Source: Vreelandella salicampi (GTDB taxonomy: Bacteria > Pseudomonadota > Gammaproteobacteria > Pseudomonadales > Halomonadaceae). Taken from it: a stretch of DNA of 64,000 nt. Below are positions 9,362-18,534 of this stretch, piece by piece. A program made the position numbers and the translations under genes. The stretch is from contig NZ_JACCDF010000001.1 in NCBI RefSeq assembly GCF_013415105.1, forward strand, positions 513,174 through 577,173. Direction: 5' to 3'. A model generated the notes under the pieces. That model was not told the DNA's origin and did no database searches. It worked only from the letters and a program-made list of their open reading frames with translations. The stretch's first letter is position 1, and the number at the start of each line of letters is the position of its first letter.

Positions 9362-9543
9362 GGTGATCCCTTATTTAGCGAGAAAGCGCTAACGGCGCTT
9401 TTTTATAGGCGTTTGATAGGGTAAAAGGCAAAGCCCATTGTGTTGCTACCTTTGAGAATACCCCAGTGGCAACGTTGATGGCACCCGCTTAAACTAACGA
9501 CGTAGAGGCCGGACCGGCTGAACAGATACGCAAGGAGCCTTGC

Positions 9544-10443
9544 ATGAGTGAGCAAATTTCATGGGTAATCGTGCCCATCGACGGGTCCAAGGAGGCTAAC
9601 GCCGCAACGCGCCACGCCGCGCTACTGGCGAGCCTCCACCACGCCACCTTACAACTCGTTAACGTATTGCCCTTACACCCCGCTGAACTGAGTGATTTAC
9701 CCGCCAACCGTGAGGGTGAGGTGGACTTTGACCGCGAGCAGCAAGACGCCAAAGCCGATGTCGCTTTTGACGAGGCCCGTCGCGCACTCAAAGACCTATC
9801 CTTTGCCTCGGAACTGACAGTGGAAGAGGTACGCCTGCGCGACACAAGCTTTGTGCGTCAGCCCGAGCGCGCCATTGTCGAACATGCACGCCAGCATAAA
9901 AAATCCCAGCTAGTGATGGGTGCTCGACATTTAGGCGAAATTGGCAAGTGGGTAAAAGGCAGTGTCAGCAACGCCGTGATTCACCGCGCTAAAGGCCCCG
10001 TAACCGTATTGCATGCCGACGCTGAGATTACCGAAACGGCCTATATCGGGCGAATTCTTCTCCCCACTGACGGTTCCGCAGAGAGCGACCTCGCCGCGCG
10101 CCTGGCAGGCGATTTAGCCCGCAGCGGCAATATCCCGGTCGAGATTATCTACTGTCAGCCCCCCGGCGAGGTGCCACCGCTGGATAACGGCGAGCCTGAA
10201 GCTGAACGGGTATTAACCAACACCCGCGAAGCACTGGGGGACGTGCCAACGGGCATTCAAGACACCGTCTTGCACGCCGAACACTACGGTGAAGCCATCG
10301 CCGAGCAAGCACAAAAATGCGACGACAGCCCGGTGATAGTGATGGGACGACGCGGCCTAGGCCACTGGCGGGAGTCGCTGATGGGCAGCGTAAGCCAAAA
10401 AGTGATTGAGCTCGCTCCCTGCCCGGTCACCGTGGTGGTGTAG
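9544..10443 (+). CDS. Universal stress protein, tandem UspA domains
   Basis: 299 aa, two UspA domains (about 1-150 and 160-299), the UspE-like arrangement. The second domain keeps the full nucleotide-binding motif G-x2-G-x9-G-S (GRRGLGHWRESLMGS). In the first domain the second glycine is replaced by histidine (GARHLGEIGKWVKGS), so its ATP binding may be altered. Cytoplasmic; members help survival under starvation or oxidative stress. Start ATG 9544 follows AAGGAG at 9531-9536. Single gene. Confidence 0.92.
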   Translation: MSEQISWVIVPIDGSKEANAATRHAALLASLHHATLQLVNVLPLHPAELSDLPANREGEVDFDREQQDAKADVAFDEARRALKDLSFASELTVEEVRLRDTSFVRQPERAIVEHARQHKKSQLVMGARHLGEIGKWVKGSVSNAVIHRAKGPVTVLHADAEITETAYIGRILLPTDGSAESDLAARLAGDLARSGNIPVEIIYCQPPGEVPPLDNGEPEAERVLTNTREALGDVPTGIQDTVLHAEHYGEAIAEQAQKCDDSPVIVMGRRGLGHWRESLMGSVSQKVIELAPCPVTVVV

Positions 10444-10451
10444 CCTTACGT

Positions 10452-11165
10452 CTAGGCGTTAGAGGTTTCGTAGGCGGCTTTCAGGCGGTAGAACTCAGCG
10501 ACAATCGCCTCCATCGCCTCGGCGTCATAGTCGCAAAGGCCGCTGACCACGAGTTTCTTCGAGCCCCATCCCACCGCTTCACCGTTCGATTGAATGGAAA
10601 ATTCCAGCAACGCATCGGCGCGCTTGCCCAATACCTCAAGCGAGGAGCGCGTCAGCGCCAACCCGGGTGACAAACCGTCGAGCCGCTCCAAAGTGAACCC
10701 CATGCTGTCGTAGATAACGAGCGGGCGCTTGGGGTTGAACATCACCCCTTTATCTTCCATTAGCGGTTTTAAATAGTGCGGGAAGTTTTTGCCTGAAAAC
10801 GCCACGTAGCAGCGCACAAACGCATCAACGGCGGCTTCTTCGTGGGTAGTGGCGCCCCCGCGAGTCGCTTGTAAATAGCACTTACCGCCTTCGTCGCTGA
10901 CGTGAATCGAGCCGTCATCCGCCTCATGAAAGCGTAGGGGCGTGTCCGCGCCCACCATGCTCAAAAAGCGAAATTCCATCGATTGCGATAGCCCAAAGCG
11001 TTCGAGCACGAGCGCAAAAAGCAGGTCGCCGGGCACGCAAAAGCGGCGTGCATCCGGATTATGGATGGGGTTGTAGTCACCGGCAACGCCCTTGGCGAAG
11101 CGGCTGGCCTGCTCAGCGGAGATCACCACGTACTCTCCGCGCTGCGCGTAAAAATCCTTGAACAT
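10452..11165 (-). CDS. DUF3581 family protein
   Basis: 237 aa, resembling the DUF3581 family of marine gammaproteobacteria; function unknown. The N-terminal half contains SRFAKGVAGDYNPIHNP, which resembles the substrate loop of MaoC-type hot-dog hydratases/thioesterases, so an acyl-binding role is possible but unproven. No signal peptide or membrane segment. It converges with the universal stress gene, with only eight bases between the two stop codons, and is transcribed away from the AsmA-like gene. Confidence 0.75.
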   Translation of the reverse strand: MFKDFYAQRGEYVVISAEQASRFAKGVAGDYNPIHNPDARRFCVPGDLLFALVLERFGLSQSMEFRFLSMVGADTPLRFHEADDGSIHVSDEGGKCYLQATRGGATTHEEAAVDAFVRCYVAFSGKNFPHYLKPLMEDKGVMFNPKRPLVIYDSMGFTLERLDGLSPGLALTRSSLEVLGKRADALLEFSIQSNGEAVGWGSKKLVVSGLCDYDAEAMEAIVAEFYRLKAAYETSNA

Positions 11166-11272
11166 GGCGTTTGCTGCCTGCCTAGCGTTAAAGTTAGTCG
11201 TCCATCATAAACAACGCCGCGCATCATGCCATAAAACCGCGTTTAACAGGAGCCGTCTTTTAGACCGCGCGT

Positions 11273-13888
11273 ATGCCGACCACAACGACAGACAAAAAAG
11301 CCGCCCCACCCTCTGCCAAAAACCGCTTTCCGCGATGGCTAGCGATAACACTGGTGCTTATCCTCGGTCTGGTGGCGCTGTGGTTTGCGGGCAGCTACTG
11401 GCTGCTCAACAGTCAATGGTTACCTAAACGCATTTCGCAAATAGAGGGCGTGGAGGTGCGCTGGGACCAAGGCAGTAGCCACCACCCCGGCCGTTGGGAG
11501 GTCAAAGGGCTGAGCCTGAGCCGCGATGACGGCACGCTGGCGCTTTCCGTCGACGCCGAACGCGCCACGCTCGAACTCTCGCTACTGGCGCTGCTACGCG
11601 GTGAGATGCATATTGACGCCTTAGAAGCGAACGGCATCCGAAAACTGCGTCTAGGTGACATTAGCCTACAGGGCGACGGTCGCCTCAGCTTCAGCCAAAC
11701 CACCCTCAGCCGCGACACCCTGACCATTCCCCATGCTGAGCTGGACTTAACCCAGGGGCGCGTGCTGCGTGAAAGCGATGGTGCCGTTTTGGCACGGGAT
11801 ATTCACCTAAACGCCAGCGCCACGCTGGACCCAGTGATGCCGACGACCGCCGACGGCACCTTAAACCCTGACTTGGCGGCCGCGCTCTCCGCCGATACCG
11901 AGCTAAGCGCCCACGCCGATGCTTGGGACGTTTTTATGCCCTACATCGAGGCGCTGCCTTGGCTTGCCGTCAGCGGTCGTGGCAAGCTTAAGGGCACAAT
12001 CACCCTAACGCATGGTCAGCTCGACGCTGGCAGCCAACTCATCTTGAACACGCCTGCGCTGACGCTAAACGTCGACGAGGCAGCCCTAAGCACTTCCTCT
12101 GATGCCACCGAGACGACGGCCTGGGTTTCCCCCGAACGCCGCCCTGCGGTTCACACCGCCCGTGGCGACGGCACCATCACGCTGCGCGTATCCGACGATA
12201 CGCCGGATACGCTCTCCTTAAGCGCGAGGCTCAACGGCGTCACAGTACATCAAAGCTTGGCTGAGACACCGTATGCCACCGATACCCAACTGCGACTCAC
12301 CACCTCGCTGGACAACCGCCGTCTTGACCGCTTGCAGGCGCCCGAGCAAGTCACACTGCACTGGCAAGACGCCACATTGCCCGATATGACGGTACTGCAG
12401 CCCTATGTGGCCCCGTTCTTACCTGAGCCAACACCGCTGCGGTTGGTGAGCGGGCAAGCCGAGAGCCACGGCCAGTTAACGCTGACCCCGACGTCGTTAA
12501 GCGGTGACGTATCGCTTGCGGGGAACCGCTGGGTTACCGACTGGCACGCGGGCGAGCACGTCCACCGCTTAACCAGCGACATGCTGCTTGATCTTGCCAT
12601 TCGCGACGCGGCACTCGATGCTAGCCATCTTGATTTGAGCGGTAGCCAACTGCGTTGGCAGGTAGCGGACGCCAATCGAGAGAGAAGTCTAACGAGCACC
12701 CTGACGCTGCACGAAGGACGCTTTCAGCTCGAGGATGGCGAGCCGCGTGGGCAATTTTCACTATCGGGTCGCGTCGAGCGCCTAGGCTTTCTCAACGCCT
12801 TTTTACCCGCCGCCCATGGGCTTGCGATAAGCGGTGAAGGGCAGCTTTTTGCTCAGGGTGGCTTTCACGGCCGCCAACTCACCGTGCCGACACGCCTCCG
12901 GGTGGACGCCAACCCGCTCAGCGTCGATTTTTTAGACTACCAAGCCAGCGGGCGCGGGGAGCTCACCGCTCAGCTGGATAGCCCCGAGCAAGCGCAGCTG
13001 ACGCTTGGGATTCCACGCTTTTCGCTTAAACGCCAAGACGAGGACCGCCCCCATGTAGAAGGGCGTCATCTCGCCCTTACCACCCATACGGATACCTTTA
13101 GCGCCGTCATGGATGACCCGCAACCGGAACATTTCACGACCCGTATTAGCTTGCCAATTATCGACGTGCCTGACATTACCCGTTACAACACCTACTTCCC
13201 TGAAGGCGTTGGTATTGCACTTTTAGATGGCAACGCCAGCCTCGAAAGCGAGCTAACGCTGCGCGGGTTACACGGCCAAGGCGACGTCACCTTGCGAGCC
13301 TTCGGTGCGGAGCTTTCGCTAATGAAGCAGCGGCTGCGGGGGGATATGCATATGCACTTAACCTTAAGCGAAGGCAATATCGACGCCATGCGCTTTACCG
13401 CCGACGACTCCTTCCTGCGTTTGGAGAACGTATCCCGCTTAAGCGCGGAAGGCCACCAGGATGCTGGCTGGTGGGCCCAGCTCAATATGAGCGACGCGGC
13501 ACTGATGTGGGACACGCCTATCGACCTTAGCGCTCACTTAGCGCTTCAACTGCGCGATAGCGGCCTGCTAGCACGGCTATTTCTTGCCCGCGCCAGAGAA
13601 AACGACTGGCTGGGGCGAATGCTCAACGTGCTCGATATGACCGGCGACGCGCAGCTACGCTTAAACGGCGACCAACTCACGCTGAGCGATCTAACGCTTA
13701 GCGGCGGCCCGCTTTTGGTGCTAGCCGACCTGACGCTAGCGGATCAACGCGCCAGCGGGGCGCTTTATGCCCGCTTAGGGCGTTTGGGGCTGGGCGTTGC
13801 GTTAGACGACAACGAACCCACGCTGCAAGTGATCCAACCACGGCGCTGGTTCGACCGTTGGCGGCAACAGCAATCACTATTGCGATAG
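11273..13888 (+). CDS. AsmA/YdbH-like envelope-spanning protein
   Basis: 871 aa. One N-terminal membrane anchor (about residues 19-40) followed by a long periplasmic region rich in beta strands and repeated SLSG/LTLS/LDLS patterns, ending RRWFDRWRQQ. Length, single anchor and repetitive beta architecture match the AsmA-like superfamily and especially YdbH (about 880 aa in E. coli), which helps move phospholipids between the two membranes. The assignment is from architecture, not from a diagnostic motif. Start ATG 11273 is preceded by AGGAG some 20 bases upstream, which is long, and a later start is possible. Confidence 0.65.
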   Translation: MPTTTTDKKAAPPSAKNRFPRWLAITLVLILGLVALWFAGSYWLLNSQWLPKRISQIEGVEVRWDQGSSHHPGRWEVKGLSLSRDDGTLALSVDAERATLELSLLALLRGEMHIDALEANGIRKLRLGDISLQGDGRLSFSQTTLSRDTLTIPHAELDLTQGRVLRESDGAVLARDIHLNASATLDPVMPTTADGTLNPDLAAALSADTELSAHADAWDVFMPYIEALPWLAVSGRGKLKGTITLTHGQLDAGSQLILNTPALTLNVDEAALSTSSDATETTAWVSPERRPAVHTARGDGTITLRVSDDTPDTLSLSARLNGVTVHQSLAETPYATDTQLRLTTSLDNRRLDRLQAPEQVTLHWQDATLPDMTVLQPYVAPFLPEPTPLRLVSGQAESHGQLTLTPTSLSGDVSLAGNRWVTDWHAGEHVHRLTSDMLLDLAIRDAALDASHLDLSGSQLRWQVADANRERSLTSTLTLHEGRFQLEDGEPRGQFSLSGRVERLGFLNAFLPAAHGLAISGEGQLFAQGGFHGRQLTVPTRLRVDANPLSVDFLDYQASGRGELTAQLDSPEQAQLTLGIPRFSLKRQDEDRPHVEGRHLALTTHTDTFSAVMDDPQPEHFTTRISLPIIDVPDITRYNTYFPEGVGIALLDGNASLESELTLRGLHGQGDVTLRAFGAELSLMKQRLRGDMHMHLTLSEGNIDAMRFTADDSFLRLENVSRLSAEGHQDAGWWAQLNMSDAALMWDTPIDLSAHLALQLRDSGLLARLFLARARENDWLGRMLNVLDMTGDAQLRLNGDQLTLSDLTLSGGPLLVLADLTLADQRASGALYARLGRLGLGVALDDNEPTLQVIQPRRWFDRWRQQQSLLR

Positions 13889-13945
13889 CTCTTGAAACAG
13901 TTCTTGAAACAGTTCTTGGAATAGCTCTTGAGACCGTTCCTGAGT
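13886..13945. repeat. Five imperfect 12-bp tandem repeats
   Basis: TAGCTCTTGAAA, CAGTTCTTGAAA, CAGTTCTTGGAA, TAGCTCTTGAGA, CCGTTCCTGAGT, head to tail. The first copy includes the stop codon of the AsmA-like gene, and the unit length keeps its reading frame (two copies contain an in-frame TAG). It lies between convergent genes. Confidence 0.85.
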
Positions 13946-13965
13946 GAGACAGCACTTACAAAAAA

Positions 13966-14688
13966 TCAGCGTTTTTTACGCTCGCGCCGAATCATGCGTA
14001 CCCGCTCCTTGGCTTTCCACGCGTCGGAAAGCGAAGAGTCTTCGTCGCTGCCCGCCTTGGGTTTGGGCGGCAGGGTTACCCAGGCAAACACCGGCAGCGA
14101 AAGGTGCCAGTAAATTGCCGCCAGCCGCAGTACCAGGGTGGTCAACAGCGCGGCCGTGATCGTCAGCATCAACGGCGCTTCCAGGCTATGCAGTACGACG
14201 TAAACGATCCCACCAGCGATGGCCGCCGTGGCGTAAACCTCCTCGCGCAGCACCATGGGCACGCGCTGAGCCAGCACGTCACGGATCATGCCGCCGGCCA
14301 CCCCGGTCATCATGCCCATCAACACCGCGACTACGCCCTCGTGGCCGAGAAACAGCGCCTTATGTGTGCCAATCACCATAAAAAGCGCCAGCCCAAAGGC
14401 ATCCGCCACGGGCAGAAAACCGCGTGAGAGACGATGAATATAGTGAAACCCTACCAACGAGACGCCCACCGTGGCCAAAATCACCCACAAGTAGGTTGGG
14501 TCAGTGACCCAAAACACCGGGTGCACGCCCAGCACCAAATCGCGCAGTGTGCCGCCGCCAATGCCGGTCACTGCCGCTAACACCAGCATTCCAAATGGAT
14601 CCATCCGCTTGCGGCAGGCCAGAATCACGCCGGATAGCGCAAAAACGATCACCCCGACCATATCCAGCCAATACACGACCTCTGGCAA
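13966..14688 (-). CDS. Trimeric intracellular cation channel-type membrane protein (UPF0126, YadS/YicG-like)
   Basis: 240 aa with seven membrane segments in two similar halves. Each half has the glycine-rich family signature: GIGGGTLRDLVLG in the first and GVAGGMIRDVLAQ in the second. Bacterial members form TRIC-type cation channels; glycine transport has also been proposed for YicG-like members. The C-terminal 30 residues are strongly charged (KAKERVRMIRRERKKR) and cytoplasmic. Inner membrane. No operon partner is evident. Confidence 0.87.
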   Translation of the reverse strand: MPEVVYWLDMVGVIVFALSGVILACRKRMDPFGMLVLAAVTGIGGGTLRDLVLGVHPVFWVTDPTYLWVILATVGVSLVGFHYIHRLSRGFLPVADAFGLALFMVIGTHKALFLGHEGVVAVLMGMMTGVAGGMIRDVLAQRVPMVLREEVYATAAIAGGIVYVVLHSLEAPLMLTITAALLTTLVLRLAAIYWHLSLPVFAWVTLPPKPKAGSDEDSSLSDAWKAKERVRMIRRERKKR

Positions 14689-14750
14689 GCGTTTCTCCTT
14701 TCGTTTCTAATGCTTTGTGTATTTGAGCTCTTTACGTATTGGGCGGCTTT

Positions 14751-16076
14751 TTACGGGGCTGATGTCGCCAAGAAGTGATCGACAAAGACCTGATGGTCCT
14801 GCTCGACACAATCGGCGTAAGCCTGTGCCAGTGTGGTGACCACCTGGATAAACGCATCCTCGCGACCTTCCAGCCGGGCGCAAACGGCCTTAGCGAAATG
14901 GGCATGCTCATCACCTTGATTAAGCGCTTGGGCGCCACGCAGGTGCTCGCGGGCGAGGATTTCGCCCCACTGGCGCGCTAGCTTGCGGTAAGATTTAGCG
15001 CCCGATAATTTATGCGTCGGCAGGTCTTTTTTGAACGGCGAACGCTCGCGCACCGAGAACACCTTATCGTTGAAGGTGAGCCAGCCCAGGTAGCGGTCCG
15101 GGTGCTCGGCAATCGCATGAAACGCCGCCGCGTGGCGAATCCCCTCGTTAGGAAAGCTACGCCGCCAAGCGCGTTTTTCAGCGGGGGTCATTAGCCGGTA
15201 TGCCTCTGGGGTCACCTGCTCTTTCACATCCAGAATCACATCGTCATGCTCGTGATCACGCCCACCCTCAATCAGCACATAATAACGCTCCACGCCAAGC
15301 GAGCCGGTACCGGCACCAAGACGGCGGGCGGTATCCTTCACGCGAAAATGGTCGGGGTCGGCCTCTTTGACTGGGTGCGATAGCGTCTGCTGGTATTCGT
15401 TCTCAATCAAACGCTTGAGCTGGCTGGCGACATCAGCGGGCAAGTTAGCGAGTTTTCCAGGCCGCCGGGTAAAAAGCCGCCCCTGTGTTTCGTCCACTTC
15501 GGTCCACTTCGCCAACATTTTGGCCCGGCTTTGCTTTTTCGCCACCTTTTCCAGAAAGGGTTTAAGCGGCCCCATGGCAGTTTCCATGGACACTGCATAA
15601 AGCGGGATGCCTTCGTGGTGGTGCTGGATCGTATCGATATAGCCCAGTAGCAGCTTTTTTATCACTTTTTGCGTGTCTTTATCAGAGAGCTCCAGGTTCT
15701 CACGGGCATCTAGCTCAACGCTGATTGCCAGCCGCCACACATCGTACTGGTAATCCCCCACCAGGGCGTCATCGAAGTCATCCATGCCGTAGCGGATAAG
15801 GTCATCATGATGCCCGTAAGCGCCGAAGTTATACGCGTGAGCATCGCCTTGAAGCCACGTTTGCGTTTCCGGCCAACCACCAAACAGGGCAAAACGCCAG
15901 TCACGCCAGATATCGTCCCAGTAAAGGTGGTTGGTACCACGAAAAAAGGCATAGGGCGAAAGGGCCATTTTGGCAAACTTGGCCTGCCGGTCAGCGCTAG
16001 GCAGCTCGGCATTGGCGGTTTGTATCGCATCAATCACTTGGGCGGGGCGGTTATGCCCGGTTAGCGCCTGGCTCAT
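14751..16076 (-). CDS. DUF2252 family protein
   Basis: 441 aa from the chosen start. DUF2252 proteins are distantly kinase-like (aminoglycoside-phosphotransferase fold) with no established reaction. Seen here: LSPYAFFRGTNHLYWDDI near the N-terminus, WLQGDAHAYNFGAYG and YGMDDFDDALVGDYQYD, which resemble a catalytic loop followed by an acidic metal-binding segment. The frame is open for 32 more codons upstream, but ATG 16076-16074 is preceded by AAGAGG at a proper distance. Single gene. Confidence 0.82.
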   Translation of the reverse strand: MSQALTGHNRPAQVIDAIQTANAELPSADRQAKFAKMALSPYAFFRGTNHLYWDDIWRDWRFALFGGWPETQTWLQGDAHAYNFGAYGHHDDLIRYGMDDFDDALVGDYQYDVWRLAISVELDARENLELSDKDTQKVIKKLLLGYIDTIQHHHEGIPLYAVSMETAMGPLKPFLEKVAKKQSRAKMLAKWTEVDETQGRLFTRRPGKLANLPADVASQLKRLIENEYQQTLSHPVKEADPDHFRVKDTARRLGAGTGSLGVERYYVLIEGGRDHEHDDVILDVKEQVTPEAYRLMTPAEKRAWRRSFPNEGIRHAAAFHAIAEHPDRYLGWLTFNDKVFSVRERSPFKKDLPTHKLSGAKSYRKLARQWGEILAREHLRGAQALNQGDEHAHFAKAVCARLEGREDAFIQVVTTLAQAYADCVEQDHQVFVDHFLATSAP

Positions 16077-16213
16077 GGAGTCGCCTCTTGATAATAAAGA
16101 ACGGTATGGAGTCTTTAGCGTAGGCGACAACCTGCCGCCAACGTAAACCCCAGCACGGTATTTTGCTAGCATACGCGGAATAACACCTTAATTCCGCGTG
16201 GATAAAGCATGCA

Positions 16214-17128
16214 TTATTCGAGATCGAAGCCTCGTTTACGCAGCGCACGCTTGCGCTCCCAGTTGGAGTGGATAGTCAACGCTGTCACGGTCACCAATAT
16301 CAGCACCATGCCGGCTAATTGCAGCCCTTTGAGCTGTTGATCGAAGATGGCATACCCCAGCAATGTCGCCGTCACCGGCTCCACCAGTGCCACAATCGAC
16401 GCCACTGTCGCCAAGCTCTGCTTTAGCCCCTGGAAATACAGCACAAAGGAGAGACCCGCCCCGAGAAAGCCAAGGCCCGCCAGCAGCGCGAGTGTTTGCA
16501 TATCAAGCGCCGGTATCGCAAACCCCGTGCGAAGACCGGACCAGACACTCATCACGACCACCATGACAACAAAGGAAATGCTAAGGCTCGCCTGATTGCT
16601 GCCGTGAACTGACGCTTGCTTAAAGCCAAAGATAAATAGCGTATAGGAAAGCCCGGCGAGCAGGCCGGTCATAATACCCACTGCCGTCACATCGCCCGCG
16701 CTAACATCATAAAGACGAGTGAGCAGCACGATACCCAGCATCACCAGCAAAATAGCGCCGCAGTTGATCGGTGTGGGGCGCTCTATCTTCATGGCAAACG
16801 ACACCAGGTAGACAAAAACCGGTGCGCAATACATCAACGTCGCCGCAATCGCGATACTGCCTTCCGCTATGCTAAGAAAGTAAAACGTAAAGTTGCCCGC
16901 CACACCGAGACCGGCCAATAACGACCATTTCCACAACTGTGGGTTGGATAGGCCACTTTGTTGCGGCCGCAGAGCCAACCAAGCGATAAAGCACAAAAGC
17001 CCAATAGCCCCCCGGCACAACGAGACGAGCGCGGCATCCCACCCCAGGGCCATGAGTTGCGTTGCAATCGCCCCTGTAATCCCCCAGCTAAGGGCGGCCA
17101 GGGCAACAAAAATACTGCCTATATACAT
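16214..17128 (-). CDS. EamA/DMT-family transporter
   Basis: 304 aa, ten membrane segments in two EamA repeats (the second ends with SIVALVEPVTATLLGY, a typical EamA stretch), and a basic C-terminal tail. Members export or import amino acids, nucleosides and other metabolites. It lies 56 bp after astB on the same strand, so it may ride with the arginine degradation operon and carry a related compound, but a palindrome in its leader suggests separate control. Confidence 0.85.
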   Translation of the reverse strand: MYIGSIFVALAALSWGITGAIATQLMALGWDAALVSLCRGAIGLLCFIAWLALRPQQSGLSNPQLWKWSLLAGLGVAGNFTFYFLSIAEGSIAIAATLMYCAPVFVYLVSFAMKIERPTPINCGAILLVMLGIVLLTRLYDVSAGDVTAVGIMTGLLAGLSYTLFIFGFKQASVHGSNQASLSISFVVMVVVMSVWSGLRTGFAIPALDMQTLALLAGLGFLGAGLSFVLYFQGLKQSLATVASIVALVEPVTATLLGYAIFDQQLKGLQLAGMVLILVTVTALTIHSNWERKRALRKRGFDLE

Positions 17129-17144
17129 CGTTCGGACTCCACGT

Positions 17145-17163
17145 GAGGTGCAGGTTGCACCTC
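17145..17163. promoter_or_regulatory. Inverted repeat in the leader of the EamA transporter gene
   Basis: GAGGTGCA-GGT-TGCACCTC, a perfect 8-bp inverted repeat with a 3-nt centre, 17 bp before the start codon. No T-run follows on the minus strand, so it looks like an operator or leader hairpin rather than a terminator for the ast operon. Confidence 0.5.
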
Positions 17164-17184
17164 GCTAAGTAAGGCACACGACGT

Positions 17185-18534
17185 TTACTTCAACTGAAAC
17201 GGGTAGACCGCACCAAGTTTGAGTCGCTGCGTAAGCTCATCCAACGCGGTAAGGGATTCTTCCGCAAGCTGCGGGTCGGCAAGGTCTTCCGGGGCGAGGC
17301 GGTCGCGGTAGTGGCGGTTTACCCAGGCGGTGAGGTCCTCAAAAAGCGTCTCAGTCAGCAGCACGCGGCCTGTCAACGCTGATCGCTCAGCGTCCGTGAG
17401 CACCACGCGCAGACGCAGACAGGCGGGGCCACCGCCGTTGCGCATGCTTTGTTTGACGTCTTTGACGACCACCTCGCTGATGGGGTTATGGCCCGCCAGC
17501 AGATAATCCTGAATGGTACGCCATACCGCCTCGCGCTCCTGACATTCACCGGGCACGACCAGGGTCATGGTGCCATCGGGGTTGGAGAGCAGCTGGGAAT
17601 TGAACAGATAAGACGCCACGGCATCTTCCATACTCACCGCCTCTACGGGCACCCGCACGGGAATCAACGGTGTGGCCATTTTGGCGCGTAGCTCATCAAG
17701 CGTGCGCGCTTCATCTAAAAACGCCATTTCGTGGTAAAGCAGCACGGGGCCGTTACCCACAGCAATCACGTCATTATGGAAGACACCCGCGTCGATGGCC
17801 TCTGGATGCTGCTGGGCAAACACGGTTTGCGCATCCGTTAGCCCGTGCTGGCGAGCCACCGCTTGGCTGGCTTCCAGCGTCTGGCGGGCGGGATAGCGCT
17901 TGGGTTCGCGCTCGCCGCTACGCACGTCACCAAACGCTTGGCGGCCATACACGAACAGATGAACGCCCGGCTCGCCGTACTCACCGCATAAGCGGGTATG
18001 GTTGGCCGCGCCTTCATCGGCAAACGCCGGCGTGGCAGGCAGAACCGAATGATGGGCGAAGCGCTCCTCATCGCGAAAAATGGCCTGCAGCACGCGGCCG
18101 GTGGTGGCCGGCTCCAGATAGCGGTGGAAGCTTGACTGCAGATTGGCCGGAGTGAAATGCACCCGGCCATCCGGCGCGTCCGGGCTTGGCGTGATGGTAC
18201 CCGCGTTGGCCGTCCACATGCTGGACGCAGAGCAGACCGCACGCAGCAGCTGCGGCGCCTCTTTAGCAGCGCGCGCCAGCACCTCAGGGTTGCTGCCGCT
18301 AAAGCCTAGATCGCGCAGTGCGCCAATATCGGGCCGCTGCTGGGGAGGCAGTACGCCCTGGGCGTAGCCAGCGTCCATCAGCGACTTCATTTTTAAAAGC
18401 CCCTGCAGCGCGCCCTCTCTAGGGTTGGATACCAGGCCGCCGTGGCTCATCGAGGCCACGTTACCCACGGCCAGACCCGAATAGTTATGGGTCGGGCCGA
18501 CCAGGCCGTCGAAATTCACTTCCTGGGCGCTCAT
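17185..18534 (-). CDS. astB: N-succinylarginine dihydrolase
   Basis: 449 aa from the chosen start (E. coli AstB is 447). Second step of the arginine succinyltransferase pathway: splits N2-succinylarginine to N2-succinylornithine, ammonia and CO2. Diagnostic stretches are [16 protein letters not shown] at the N-terminus, [16 protein letters not shown], and [15 protein letters not shown] containing the catalytic cysteine. The frame extends 72 codons upstream, but that part is the astD C-terminus in another frame; ATG 18534-18532 overlaps the astD stop (ATGA). Confidence 0.96.
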   Translation of the reverse strand: MSAQEVNFDGLVGPTHNYSGLAVGNVASMSHGGLVSNPREGALQGLLKMKSLMDAGYAQGVLPPQQRPDIGALRDLGFSGSNPEVLARAAKEAPQLLRAVCSASSMWTANAGTITPSPDAPDGRVHFTPANLQSSFHRYLEPATTGRVLQAIFRDEERFAHHSVLPATPAFADEGAANHTRLCGEYGEPGVHLFVYGRQAFGDVRSGEREPKRYPARQTLEASQAVARQHGLTDAQTVFAQQHPEAIDAGVFHNDVIAVGNGPVLLYHEMAFLDEARTLDELRAKMATPLIPVRVPVEAVSMEDAVASYLFNSQLLSNPDGTMTLVVPGECQEREAVWRTIQDYLLAGHNPISEVVVKDVKQSMRNGGGPACLRLRVVLTDAERSALTGRVLLTETLFEDLTAWVNRHYRDRLAPEDLADPQLAEESLTALDELTQRLKLGAVYPFQLK

